DNA from: JAHECQ01 sp963775125 | GTDB lineage: Bacteria; Actinomycetota; Acidimicrobiia; Acidimicrobiales; SZUA-35 | Direction of reading: 5' to 3' | Length of the DNA: 64,000 nucleotides | NCBI GenBank assembly: GCA_963775125.1 | Contig: CAVZHQ010000007.1 | Span: forward strand, 930,001-994,000 | Part shown: positions 16,562 through 26,910 of the stretch, piece by piece | Position numbering within the stretch: position 1 is the stretch's first letter | Layout: each line of letters opens with the position of its first letter | Translations under genes and position numbers: made by a program | Notes under the pieces: generated by a model | The model's input: only the letters and a program-made list of their open reading frames with translations | Database searches by the model: none | Told to the model about the DNA's origin: nothing

Positions 16562-19127
16562 GTGAACGCCACGAACGTGTCCGACCGCAACGAGGAACGT
16601 CAGTTCTGGGAAGTCGAAGCATCCGATCTGCTGACCCGACTGGCTGCAGGTTCGGATGGTCTGCCATCCGCCGAGGCGAGGAAACGCCTGGTCACATTCG
16701 GACCGAACCGGGTCGGAGCCGAGTCGCACGCTGGGGACTGGACGCTGCTGGTTCGCCAGTTCGGCAGCCCGATCGTGCTGCTGCTACTCGGGGCCACCGT
16801 GCTGTCGGTCTTCCTCGGCGATGCGATCGACGCGGCGATCATCCTCGTGATCGTGCTCGCAAGCGCCGGGCTCGGGTTTCTCCAGGAACGCGGTGCCGTG
16901 CACACGGTGAGGACACTGCTCGGAGCGGTCCAGGTGCATGCGGATGTTCTCCGAGATGGCAAGGAAATCGAGGTCCCCGTCGAACAGGTGGTGCCGGGCG
17001 ACATCGTGGTGCTTCGGGCCGGCGACGTGGTGCCGGGAGACTGTCGCGTCCTTACCGCCGAGGCGCTCCTCGTCGATGAGTCCGCCTTGACCGGCGAGAG
17101 TTACCCGGTGGCCAAGGAACCGGGGCTGGTCGAGGCGGGCACGGCGATCGCTCAGCGCGGCAACAGTGTCTTCCTGGGTACGCACGTCGTGAGTGGTGTG
17201 GGCACGGTTGTCGTCGCAGTCACCGGCGCAGCAACGGAGTTGGGGTCGATCGGCACGCACCTGGGATTCACCGAGCCACCGACCAGCTTCGAGCGCGGGT
17301 TGCGCTCGTTCGGCTACCTCTTGGTTCGCGTCGGAATGGCGCTCATCGCTGCCGTGCTCGCCGTCAACGTCGTGATGGGACGCCCGGTACTCGATTCACT
17401 GCTGTTCTCGCTTGCACTCGCAGTTGGAATCACCCCCCAGCTGTTGCCTGCCATCGTGACGCTGACGCTTTCGCGTAGGGGCGCGACAGATGGCGCGCGA
17501 TCGAGTGATCGTCAAACGCCTGTCGTCGATCGAGGACTTCGGCAGCATGGACACGCTCTGCGTCGACAAGACCGGCACGCTGACCCTGGGAGCCGTCGAA
17601 CTCGACGCGGCGTTGGACATCTGCGGCCAACCGAACCCGGTCGTCGCCGACAACGCGTGGCGCAACGCGCATCATCAACGAGGGTTCGCCAACCCGATCG
17701 ACGCCGCAATCCTGCGGTCCGTCGACGAACCCACCGAGCCCGGTGTCCGGATGTCCGAGATCCCCTACGACTTCGAACGCAAGCGACTCAGCATCGCCAT
17801 CGCCCTCCCGGACGGACCGGTCATGGTGACCAAGGGCGCATTTTCCTCCGTCCGCGAGATCTCGACCGCCGTACAGCACCCCGACGGAACCATCGGTGCA
17901 CTGGCCGATGTCGATGCCGACCTCGACAAGACCTTCGAGTCGCTCAGCCGCGCCGGCTTCCGGGTGCTCGGAATCGCCGGCAAATCTCTCCCAGCGACAG
18001 CCGAAACCATCAGCGAGGCTGACGAACACGGCCTCACGCTGCTCGGTCTCCTGGCCTTCGCCGATCCGCCCAAACCCGGCGTCAACTCGACGATCACCCG
18101 GCTGACGGCAGCCGGCATTACGGTGCGAATGGTCACCGGGGACAACCGCTACGCCGCGGCCCACATCGCGGAATCCGTCGGCCTCGAGACGAGTGGGCTT
18201 GTCACCGGATCCGAGCTCGATCGACTCCCCGACGACGAGCTGGTGACTCGCATCGAGCGAACCGGCGTCTTCGCCGAGGTCGAGCCTGCCCACAAGGAGC
18301 GGATCATTCGTGCGCTCCAGGCGTCGGGGCACAGCGTCGGCTTCCTCGGCGACGGCATCAACGATGCCCTCGCATTGCGAGCTGCCGACGTGGGAATCTC
18401 CGTCGACACCGCAGTGGACGTCGCCCGGGAGTCGGCGGCCATCGTGCTGCTGGACAAGGACCTCGACGTGCTGCTCGAAGGCATCCGACGTGGACGCCAG
18501 AGTTTCGCCAACACCCTCAAATACGTGTTCGTCACGACGAGCGCAAACTTCGGGAACATGGTCTCGATGGCCGGAGCCACGGTCATGCTTCCCTTTCTCC
18601 CTTTGCTTCCACGCCAGATCCTGCTGCTCAACTTCCTCTCCGACATCCCCGGGATGACGATTGCCACCGACGCCGTCGACGCCGAGCAATTGGACCAACC
18701 GACGCACTGGAACCTTGGCTTCATCCGACGCTTCATGCTCGTGTTCGGGCTCATCAGCTCAATGTTCGACTATCTGACGTTCGCTGTTCTTCGACTCGCG
18801 TTCGAAGCCGACGCCCGATTGTTCCGTACCGGTTGGTTCACCGTTTCGGTCGCGACCGAACTCCTGGTCATGCTGGTGCTTCGGACTCGGCGACCCTTCC
18901 TGCGCAGCCGACCGGGTGCTGCGCTCCTCGCCACTTCCGCCGCAGTCGCATTGTTCACGCTCGCGACGCCATTCTCCTTTGCCGGATCCAGTGTTGGTTT
19001 CGAGGCGATGTCGGCGCCGATCCTCCTTGCGCTCCTCACGATCCTCGTCGGTTACGTCATCACGACCGAGATCGCCAAGCACGTCTTCTACCGCCACCTC
19101 AACAGCAGGGCGACACCTCCCGTCTAA
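16562..19127 (+). CDS. mgtA: MgtA-type P3B Mg2+-transporting ATPase, frameshifted
   Basis: P-type ATPase importing Mg2+ at the plasma membrane. Seen: N-terminal cation-ATPase domain, DESALTGESYPVAKE, CVDKTGTLT (phosphorylated Asp), GDGINDALAL, and the MgtA-typical SSMFDYLTFAVLR in the C-terminal membrane domain. One extra base, the A at about 17477, breaks the frame; without it the sequence reads LSRGARQMARDRVIVKR, exactly as expected before the DKTGT motif. Repaired length is about 854 aa. GTG start at 16562, 11 nt after the acidic repeat gene, so it should be driven by P2. No Mg2+ leader or riboswitch is visible upstream. Confidence 0.88.
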
Positions 19128-19130
19128 GAT
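19125..19130 (+). promoter_or_regulatory. Putative -10 box of the LuxR regulator, overlapping the mgtA stop codon
   Basis: TAAGAT begins with the TAA stop of mgtA and is followed by 6 nt and the GTG at 19137, placing the transcription start on the start codon. No copy of the island operator lies upstream, so the regulator may be expressed constitutively. Confidence 0.5.
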
Positions 19131-19136
19131 CGGTTG

Positions 19137-21585
19137 GTGCCCACGCTTCCGGTTCGTCACGCAGCCAAGACGCTCTTCGAGCGCTTCTGCACCGCTGAAC
19201 CCGGAGCCATGGGTCTCGTCGTGGGCATCGGCGGTATGGGCAAGTCGGTATTCGTCGATCAGGTGGAGAAGTCTCGCGAGGCGAAGGAGCTGCCGACGAG
19301 GGTCGTGTCTGCTCGAGTCGAAGCCGATGCGCCATCCCTCGAACACACTGGCGGTCTCGACGCGGTCGCGTTGCTGGTCGTCGAAGACGCCCACCTCCTC
19401 TCGCCGCTTGGCGCCGAGCGACTGCTTCGGCTGGCCGAGCAACGCCAACCACGAGAAAGCGGCCTGCTGATCACGATGCGCCCGCTGCACCTTCCCGGCC
19501 CGTCACGGCTGCAGGAGCTGGCCACCGACACGTCGTCGATGGTGCAGTTCGAAGAGCTCTCCGCCGACGAGGTTGCCGAACTTTGCCACGCCGTGCTGCG
19601 AACCGCAGTGCCGAGCCACATCGTCGACACGTTGATGGATGCCACCGGTGGCCACCCATTGTTGGTCGAGCGGGCCATTCGCCTCGGGTTGTCGGTCGAC
19701 AGTGATCGACCGACGCCCGACGTACTCTCGGCCGTTTCCAGCCGCATGGGCCAGATGTCCACCGAGGATCGGGCGGTGCTGGGAGCCTTCGCCGTTGCGG
19801 GTCCACTCATTGCCCGTGACCATCCCGAGGCGGTGGACCGGTTGAGGCTCGCCGGGCTCGTTCCCCGCACCGGGGTGCTGGCGCCGCTCGGTCGAACTGT
19901 GGTGCTTCGTGCGCTCGACACGACCGAGGCGAACCGCTCGAACGACCTGGTCCTGGCCGACGCTCCGTGCCCACGGCGCAACTCCGTTGGCCGTCGCTGA
20001 ACAGCTGGTTGGCAGCGGCGCGCTGCGGCCGGAGCACGCCGGCCAACTCGTCTCGGCCGGTGACGAGCTACTGGCGGACAATCCCGCCGGAGCGCTCGAG
20101 TGGTTCGAGCGGGCCGTCGCACTCGATCCAGGTAACCCCGACGCCCATGCAGCCAGAGGTCAAGCGTTGCTGCTGCTGGGACGTGACCCAGAGGCACTCA
20201 CCTCCGCCACGAGTGTTCTGCGAGCGCAAGCGGCACAGCCCCGCGCTCTCGCGGTGCTTGCCGGATCCTACGCCGCCCGGGGACTCTGGACCGACGCCGC
20301 CGAGACGCTCGCCGAGTTGAGCGCCTCCCCGGACGGCCAGTCGGGTCAGTCGGCGGTACTCAACGCAGCCTCGGAATTGCTCTGTCGCGTCTTGGCTGAA
20401 CAGGCCGACGCCGATGACGCTCCTCCACCCGCCCACTCCGATGTCACCTCCCGAATCGTCATCGAGGCCGCTGCGCTCCTCCTCGCCACCCGCTCGTTCG
20501 TCGCTGGGGACATCACGAGGTTGCCCGACGTCTTGCGTCGGTTCGGGCGACGGGTCGAACACCTGGTCCTCGACCCGTCACTGCCGGTCACACCCCACGA
20601 GGTCGGGGCAGTGGCGGCCCTGGCTGCCGGCGAGCTCCGGCTGGCCCGGGCAATCATCGATTCTGCGCCGAGTGTCGCTGTCCGCAGGGCGGCTCTGGAT
20701 CGCCTCGGTGCATGGATCGACGTTCGTCTCGGGGCAGAGGCATCTCTGGTCGGCGACCCCGAAACCGACGATGCCGACATCGTGACCTTGGCCACCGAGG
20801 CCGCGGTGGCCCGGCGAGCCGGCGACGTCACCGCGGGTAGTCGCTTGGCCCGGGGCCTGGCTGCCGTCACCGCAACCGCCGACCCCGATCTCCTCAACCT
20901 CGACGCTGCTGCCGAACTGCTCGTCCTGTCGCGTCGGTTCCGGGTCGGCAATGTGAGCGAAGAGTTCGGCGCACGAGTCGAGCGGTTCCTCGACCGACTC
21001 GGACGACCCCCGTTGTGCACCGCTCGGGTCGCCTGGTGTGGCCTCGAGGCGGCCGCGGCGGTGCGAGACGTCGAAGCTGCGCGACTTCATGCCGACGCGC
21101 TGGTCAGCCTCGGTGAGTTGGTGCCGGGACTCCGGCCCCTTGCTGCGGCCGCCGCTGTCTGGCCAGGAGTCCTGGAGAATCAGCCCGACATCGAGGCGGT
21201 CCGTGCCGCGATCACGGAGCTGCGAGACAGCGGCTACGTATGGGAAGCGGCCCGGTTGGCCGGCCAGACCGCCATTCGGGTCGACAATGCCGAACAGGCA
21301 AAGTCGTTGCTGGGGGAGGCCAGGACGCTTCGAGCGAACCAACGAGGCGAGGTGGCGACGTCCGAGGACCAGATCACTCCAGCGGGACTCTCCGAACGCG
21401 AGATCGAGGTGGCCGAACGAGTCCTCAATGGCATGTCCTACAAGGAGATCGGCTCCACGTTGTACATCTCGGCCAAGACCGTCGAACACCACGTTGCCAA
21501 CATCAGACGCAAACTTGGGGTGTCCGGCGGTAACCGTGCCGAATTCTTGGCGGCGCTGAAGGACGACCTGGGCCTCGCCGTCTGA
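19137..21585 (+). CDS. Large ATPase-LuxR (STAND-type) transcriptional regulator, frameshifted
   Basis: N-terminal ATPase with Walker A GIGGMGKS and Walker B ALLVVEDAHLL, a winged-helix/helical middle, an alpha-helical TPR-like region (PAGALEWFERAVALDPGNPDA) and a C-terminal LuxR HTH (LSEREIEVAERVLNGMSYKEI, AKTVEHHVANIRRKLGV). The frame breaks at about 19970; removing one C from CCC joins the two parts into about 815 aa. This layout and size recall IniR, the regulator described for mycobacterial iniBAC. Placed between the two arms of the island, it is the best candidate to bind the shared operator. Convergent with iniC, 15 nt apart. Confidence 0.82.
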
Positions 21586-21600
21586 GCCGAGGATCCACCT

Positions 21601-23085
21601 TCAGATCAGATCGAGGTACATCCCCTCACAGGTCCGGACCAGGGCGCGGGCTGCGTCCTTGATGGCCCGGCTGGACACCGGGTTCTCCGAACGATGTCGC
21701 CACCGTTCGAGCGTCGCATTGAGCGCCTTGTTGACGTCCTCGTCGGGCGTGTCGGCGTCGAGCCCGAGGCGAGCGGTGATGCTGACGCCACCGCATCCGA
21801 GCAGCTGTTCGATCTCGGCCACCTCGCCGGAGGCGAATTCGAGTTCCCCGCGGCGGATCTGATTGAGAAGCTGCAGCTCCCGAAATTCGTGCGCGCCGGA
21901 CTCGATCTCGTCCATCTGCGCTTTGAGTGCGGACGAGTGCTCGTTCGGCGCCTGATCGACGACTGCCGCGACGACGGCCAGCGCCGAGCGGGCCTTCAAG
22001 GTGTCACGTCGCAGCGTGAACTGGTTGGTGAGGGCCTCGCGTAGTTCCTCGACTCCGCTGACGGCAACCAGCTGGCGGGCAAGGTCTGAGGCCGAGTGGG
22101 CTTCGCCGCGAACCAGGAGATCGACGGCCAGCTTCACCCCGAACAGACCGAAGCGGTCGAGCAGCTGTCGTCGGTCGCTCGGCGACAGATCGAATGTGGT
22201 CGTCGCAGTCGAGAACCGGTCGACCGACAGCATCAACCGAGCGACCTCGGACGGGTCGGCCATCGCCAATGTGCGGAGGCGGCGATACTCGACCTCCCGG
22301 AGGTTGGTGGCCGCCTGAGCCAGAAGGCCGGCGACAGGGACGACTCTCTGTACCAGTCGACGAAGCCGGGGCTCACGCGAGTACCTGGCCGCGATCTGCG
22401 ACGCCGACTGCAACGCGTCGAGGCGTCCGACCGCTACCTCGTCGGCGCGGGACAACACGGCGAGGCAGTTGACCGGGGACGGCTGGAACAGGTCGTTCTC
22501 GTGGAACGCCTCGAGGAAGTTGACGTCGGAGGTGTGCAGGTGACGCAAGAGAAAGATCACCGCATCGGAAGGCGTTGTCTGCTCGTCGTCGCTCGTGAGG
22601 AAGGAAAGCGTCTTCCCGGACACCGCGGTGGAGATCGAGTCCATGCCCGGTGTGTCGATGTACGTGACCCGGTCGAGCGCAGGCGTCGGCCACTCGACCG
22701 TGAGCCGTTCGAAGTCGAGCGCATTGCGATCACGCAAGTCGACCTCGATGGCGCCGCTCTCACGGGTGAACCAGACGGGCTCGGGAGTCCCGCCGACCGG
22801 TGTAGCCGTGACCCGGTAGACGAGTCCCTTCTCGTACCAAGTGACGATGCGGGTGCATTCGCCCTCGTCGGTGGGAGCGAGTTCGTCGCCGACGAGCGCG
22901 TTGAGCAGCGTCGACTTGCCCGCCTTGACCCGGCCGGCGATGGCAACACGAAGCGGGTCGTGGAGTCGGGCGATTGCGTCGTCGATCAGCGAGCGCTGCG
23001 GCGTGTGCAGGTAGGCCTGACGCGTGGCATCCAGCAGTGCCTCGACCCGTTCGATCAGCGAACTGCGATGTCGGTGCGCGCTCAT
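21601..23085 (-). CDS. iniC: IniC-like dynamin-family GTPase
   Basis: 494 aa, the same length as mycobacterial IniC. P-loop GRVKAGKSTLLNAL (about 51-64), G3 DTPGMDS (about 144-150) and G4-like SRADE; the remainder is a long helical stalk. Residues around APTDEGECTRIVTW, LLSVDRF and LLDRFGLFG match IniC as remembered. Bacterial dynamin-like pairs remodel or repair the inner membrane; in mycobacteria IniA/IniC are induced by isoniazid and ethambutol. The ATG overlaps the iniA stop by 4 nt (ATGA), so the two are translationally coupled. Confidence 0.88.
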   Translation of the reverse strand: MSAHRHRSSLIERVEALLDATRQAYLHTPQRSLIDDAIARLHDPLRVAIAGRVKAGKSTLLNALVGDELAPTDEGECTRIVTWYEKGLVYRVTATPVGGTPEPVWFTRESGAIEVDLRDRNALDFERLTVEWPTPALDRVTYIDTPGMDSISTAVSGKTLSFLTSDDEQTTPSDAVIFLLRHLHTSDVNFLEAFHENDLFQPSPVNCLAVLSRADEVAVGRLDALQSASQIAARYSREPRLRRLVQRVVPVAGLLAQAATNLREVEYRRLRTLAMADPSEVARLMLSVDRFSTATTTFDLSPSDRRQLLDRFGLFGVKLAVDLLVRGEAHSASDLARQLVAVSGVEELREALTNQFTLRRDTLKARSALAVVAAVVDQAPNEHSSALKAQMDEIESGAHEFRELQLLNQIRRGELEFASGEVAEIEQLLGCGGVSITARLGLDADTPDEDVNKALNATLERWRHRSENPVSSRAIKDAARALVRTCEGMYLDLI

Positions 23086-24982
23086 GACGACACCAACGCC
23101 GGTGTCTTGGCGACGGAGGTGCTGGTTTCCGCAATCGTGGTTCGAAGCTGCTGCAGCAACTGCAGTTGCTGGACGACCCAGGCCCGACGTTCCTTGCGGT
23201 CCTCGGTGGTCTTCTTCAGGGTGGCCTGCGTGGCGGTCAGCGACTCGGCGCGGGAGCGGGTCAGCTCCTCGGCTCGCTTGAGGAAGTGGTCACGGAGCTG
23301 CCGGTTGATGTAGCGCAGTCGATCTCGGGATTCCTTGGACGCGCTGAAGGAGACCTCTTCGACGTAGCGCCGTGTCGTCTGTTTGGCCGCCAGGCGCCGT
23401 TGGGTGATGAGGCGCTGGCGGTCGTCCTTCTGTGCCTTGCGTCCGAGAACGGTCCCGACGCCGAGGACCAACATGGCAGCCGGCGCGAAACCGGCCAACG
23501 ACGCGAACGCGCTGAGCATGACCATGCCGCCCGACGCACCCCGGAGGCCGGCCAACATGTTGCCGCTGCGGCCGACCCGCTCGAGCGAGTCGGGACGATC
23601 ACCGAGCAGCGTGGGATCGGAGCTGGGGGCGCTGCCGAGCTCGATGCGCTCCGCGATGTCCTGGGAATCGTCGTCGAAATGACCGGCGACGAGCTGAGCC
23701 AACTGAATGGTCCGGTGATGGGTCATCGTGTAGTTGTCGATGACGGCCGCGGCCATGTTGCCCGTGAGCCAGCCCTCGAACTCGTCCCACGCCTTGGCTG
23801 GATCTTGGGCGTCGATGAGCCGTTCAGCCTCGGTTTGGAGCGTGCGGACCCGCTGGCGCAAGTCGAACTCGATGTCGGCCACGAGATCGGCCATGCCGTC
23901 ATTCAGGGTCTGCTGCCAACGGGCAGCCTGGCTGCGCAGCTGCTCGGCCGCCGCCTTCGCATCCTCGAGCCGTCTCACCAAGTGCGAGGAGGCCTCGGGG
24001 TCATCGAGCGCACTGAGCTCGGACCGGAGCTGGGACTCGAGGTGCCCGGCAAGTTCGATCAGATCGCCGCGAAGCCGGGCGAGCTTGCGCTCGTCGGACC
24101 GCGCGAACCTTGTCCTTGAGGAGATTCACCAGGTCGCCGTAGCCCGACTCGAGGTTGAGCTCCCGGTCGTTGTGGTCGATCGGCGTGATTTCGGAGAGCC
24201 GCCGAGGTGGTGAGGACCGGAATCTCCACCGCGCCGCCGCGCCGCGCCAGGTGCCCGAGGTTGATGTCACGGATCTTGCGCCACGCCGGGTAGAAGTCGA
24301 TCTTGGTCATGACCAACGTGGCATCGGGGCAGATCGAGGTGACGGTGCCCATGAAGTCGAGTTCGGCCGCTGTGAGCTCCTGGGACGCGTCGCTGATGAA
24401 CAGAACGGCATCGGCTCCTGGAAGGGCGGCGATGGTGGCTGCGGTGTGGATGGACCGGAGTCCTCCGGTGCCGGGCGTGTCGACCAGCTTCAGGCCGTCC
24501 TGGAGCAAGCGCCGCGGCAAGCCGACGTGGACGCCCACCAGACGTTCGGCATCGGGGTGCTCCTCGGGCCGACACACGTGGTCGGCGAGCTCCTCGAAAT
24601 CGATGCTCCGGCTGATCAGGGACCCCTCGCTCGGTCCCCGAAGAATGAGCTCGGCCGTTGGCTCGTCTGCGTAGTGGATCTCCGTGGGTTTTGCGGTGGC
24701 GACGTCGTCGTCGACCGGGCAGATCGGTGCGTTGATCAACGCGTTGATCAACGAACTCTTGCCCTGCTTGAACTCGCCGACGACCATCACGGTGCAGGTC
24801 AGATCACCAATGGATGCCCGGAGTGCCGCCAGTCGATAGTCGAGATCGGGCCGCTCAGCGACCGCAAGGATGCTGACCATTTTGTCGGTTGCATCCATGA
24901 GTTCGGCCCGCCGGCCTCCGGCGGGCGCCGGAGACGCAGCGGGTCGAGCTGGTCGTTCTGGGGGTGTTGGTCTCTCGTTCAC
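23082..24982 (-). CDS. iniA: IniA-like dynamin-family GTPase, two frameshifts
   Basis: P-loop GEFKQGKSSLINALI, DTPGTGGLRSIH (G3) and TKID (G4) in the N-terminal GTPase domain, then coiled-coil helices, and a hydrophobic paddle (GMVMLSAFASLAGFAPAAML) that would insert into the membrane. Frame is lost near 24180 (one extra base restores ALRNHA-IDHNDRELNLESGY) and again near 24100 (restoring SDERKLARLRGDL). The repaired protein is about 632 aa, close to the 640 aa of mycobacterial IniA. I prefer the GTG at 24982, which has AAGGAGG 5 nt upstream, over the GTG at 25003. Middle gene of a three-gene minus-strand operon. Confidence 0.85.
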
Positions 24983-25078
24983 GCTTCCCTCCTTCTCGAA
25001 CACTATCCGACGCCGCCGGCCCGTCTCTACCGAAAAGGTTGGCGTGGCCGGCGGCGTCCTGTCGATTGGAAGGGAGCA

Positions 25079-25822
25079 TCAGTCGAAGTCGACCTCGTTG
25101 CCGTCACCGTAGATGTCGGCCATCTGGGCCTCGATCTCGAGCTCCGCATGCCAGCTGTCGTTGCTGCTGTGGCTGCTGGAGTCCTCCTCGGAGAACAGGA
25201 GCTCGGTGGTCATCACGTCGTTGTCCTCGACGTCGAGGTTGAAGCTGTCTTCGATCACGTGTTCGGTGGTGTCGTTGTCCTGGTAGGAGACTTCGGTGTC
25301 GGTGCGGGTGGCTTCGTTGAAGGAATCCTCGACCGAGAAGTCGGCGTTGAAGCTGTCCTCGATGGTGGTCGACTGATCTTCGATCGCCTGCTGGCGGTTG
25401 TCCTCGCCGACAGCGACGTTCACGGGACCTGAGGCGTCCTCGACCTGGACGTCGACATCGCCGACCACGTCGTTGCCGTTGCCGGTGACGATGGTGGCAT
25501 CCTCCCGGGCGTCGACATCGAAGATCGCTCCGGAGCCGAGGTTCACGTTCTCGCCGCTTGCCGAGGTGGCGTCGCCGCCCAAGGCGAAGGCGCCAAGTTC
25601 GCTGTCGTTCACCTGCAGGTTGTCGTCACCCAGGATCGAGTCGTCGAGGCTGACGTCGTCGCCGGCCATGATGCCCGTGTTGATTCCGGTGTTGATGGCA
25701 GAGTCCCTGACGTCGCCGTTCACTGCGACGCCGCCAGAGCTGGCGATCACGGTGTCGGTGTTGATGTCCTGATCGAACGCAATGTCGGATCCGGCGATTT
25801 CGGTGATGGTCTTGTTGTCCAT
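25079..25822 (-). CDS. Acidic repeat protein in the iniB position
   Basis: 247 aa, extremely acidic, with no signal peptide or membrane helix. Residues 26-102 match residues 165-241 of the protein at 15657 (shared GGVAVNG, AGDDV, GDDNLQVND, GGDATS, NLGSG). The second half repeats EDSFN three times (TIEDSFNADFSVEDSFNEA), a pattern also remembered from actinobacterial IniB-like tails. It is the first gene of the operon leading into iniA and iniC, the place iniB holds in mycobacteria, but it lacks a recognisable IniB N-terminal domain. ATG at 25822 has GAAAGAG upstream; promoter P3 lies 65-110 nt before it. Confidence 0.72.
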   Translation of the reverse strand: MDNKTITEIAGSDIAFDQDINTDTVIASSGGVAVNGDVRDSAINTGINTGIMAGDDVSLDDSILGDDNLQVNDSELGAFALGGDATSASGENVNLGSGAIFDVDAREDATIVTGNGNDVVGDVDVQVEDASGPVNVAVGEDNRQQAIEDQSTTIEDSFNADFSVEDSFNEATRTDTEVSYQDNDTTEHVIEDSFNLDVEDNDVMTTELLFSEEDSSSHSSNDSWHAELEIEAQMADIYGDGNEVDFD

Positions 25823-25886
25823 GGTGCTCACTCTTTCGATTCGTGGTTGGTTCGGTTGGCTGATTTGGTTGTTGCTGTGTGAGAAC

Positions 25887-25931
25887 AACGTACGCCTGAC
25901 CGACTGACCGTGAATCGGGGCGAGCCCCCAT
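25887..25931 (-). promoter_or_regulatory. Island promoter P3 with palindromic operator
   Basis: On the minus strand: operator ATGGGGGCTCGCCCCGAT (25931-25914), a 21-nt gap, then TACGTT (25892-25887). It would drive the acidic repeat gene, iniA and iniC. Operator and spacing match P1 and P2. Confidence 0.65.
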
Positions 25932-25968
25932 CAACGAACCCCCGCATAGGGGTGCAGCTCGGCGTTCG

Positions 25969-26910
25969 CTAATCGAAGGTGATCACACAACGGCCACGTG
26001 TGCCGCCTGCCTCGAGCCGCGCGTGGGCGGCGGATGCCTGATCTGGCGGGTAGGTCTGGGCGACTCGCAACGTGAGGAGACCGTCTTCCACCTGCTGCCG
26101 AAGCTGATCGAGCTTGCCCTGCTCGTGTGCGTAGTCGCGGACAAAAGTGGTAGTGAAGGCAATGTCGCGTTGCGCCGCAGGCGTGAAGCCGCGCACCGAT
26201 GTGTAACTGCCACCGTCTCGGATGGCGTCGACCACGGCCTCGTTCTGAACGGCACCGTCGGCCAGCCCATCGACGCCGTCGGGATAGAGCTTGCGTACCT
26301 CGGACGCGAATCCCTCACCCCTGGGGAGCACGACGTCAGCTCCGAGCGCGGTGACCAGTTCGACGTCGGCATCGGACGCATCGGCAATGACGGTGAGGCC
26401 GTCGGCCTTTGCCAGCTGCACCACGTAGCCGCCGTAACAGCCCGCCGCACCGGTGACGGCGAGCGTCTGTCCCGGCTGGAGGCCGAGCAGATCGAGCGAG
26501 AGGCGCGCGGTGAGGCCGTTCATCGGCAGCGTCGATGCTTCGGCGTGAGAGGTGTCCCGCGGTGCGAGCGCCACGGCATCGGCCGCGATCACGAGGCTTT
26601 CGCGGTAGGCGCCATAGGCGCCCTTCGGGACCACAATGGCCATCACCCGATCGCCGACCCCGACACCGGTCGACACGCCTTCCCCCACCTCGTCAATCAC
26701 GCCTGCCGCATCCATTCCCGGGACATACGGTGGGGGATCGGCCTTCTGCATCTCGGCCCGATCACCGTTGCGAACGTAGGTGTCCGTCGGGTTGACGGTG
26801 GCAGCGTGCACCCGAATTCTCACCTCGCCGGGTCCGGCGTGACCTTCGGGTAGATCGACCAATTGCAGGGCTTCGGGGCCCCCGTAGTTCACAACGCCAA
26901 TGGCTCGCAT
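25969..26910 (-). CDS. MDR-family NADPH:quinone reductase-like oxidoreductase
   Basis: 313 aa from the ATG at 26910. Zinc-free medium-chain reductase: N-terminal GroES-like fold (VNYGGPEALQLVDLP, VNPTDTYVRNG, PGMDAAGVIDEVG) and a Rossmann domain with VTGAAGCYGGYVVQLAK for NADPH. Catalyses NADPH-dependent reduction of quinones or enones; the real substrate is unknown. TACGGT lies 6 nt before the ATG at 26910, which argues for this leaderless start rather than the in-frame ATG 45 nt upstream. Confidence 0.85.
   Translation of the reverse strand: MRAIGVVNYGGPEALQLVDLPEGHAGPGEVRIRVHAATVNPTDTYVRNGDRAEMQKADPPPYVPGMDAAGVIDEVGEGVSTGVGVGDRVMAIVVPKGAYGAYRESLVIAADAVALAPRDTSHAEASTLPMNGLTARLSLDLLGLQPGQTLAVTGAAGCYGGYVVQLAKADGLTVIADASDADVELVTALGADVVLPRGEGFASEVRKLYPDGVDGLADGAVQNEAVVDAIRDGGSYTSVRGFTPAAQRDIAFTTTFVRDYAHEQGKLDQLRQQVEDGLLTLRVAQTYPPDQASAAHARLEAGGTRGRCVITFD

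Noticed and set aside
19137..20000. Separate small NTPase gene ending at 20000
   Set aside because: Removing one C near 19970 joins it to the downstream TPR-like and LuxR HTH region, the normal layout of large LuxR ATPases.
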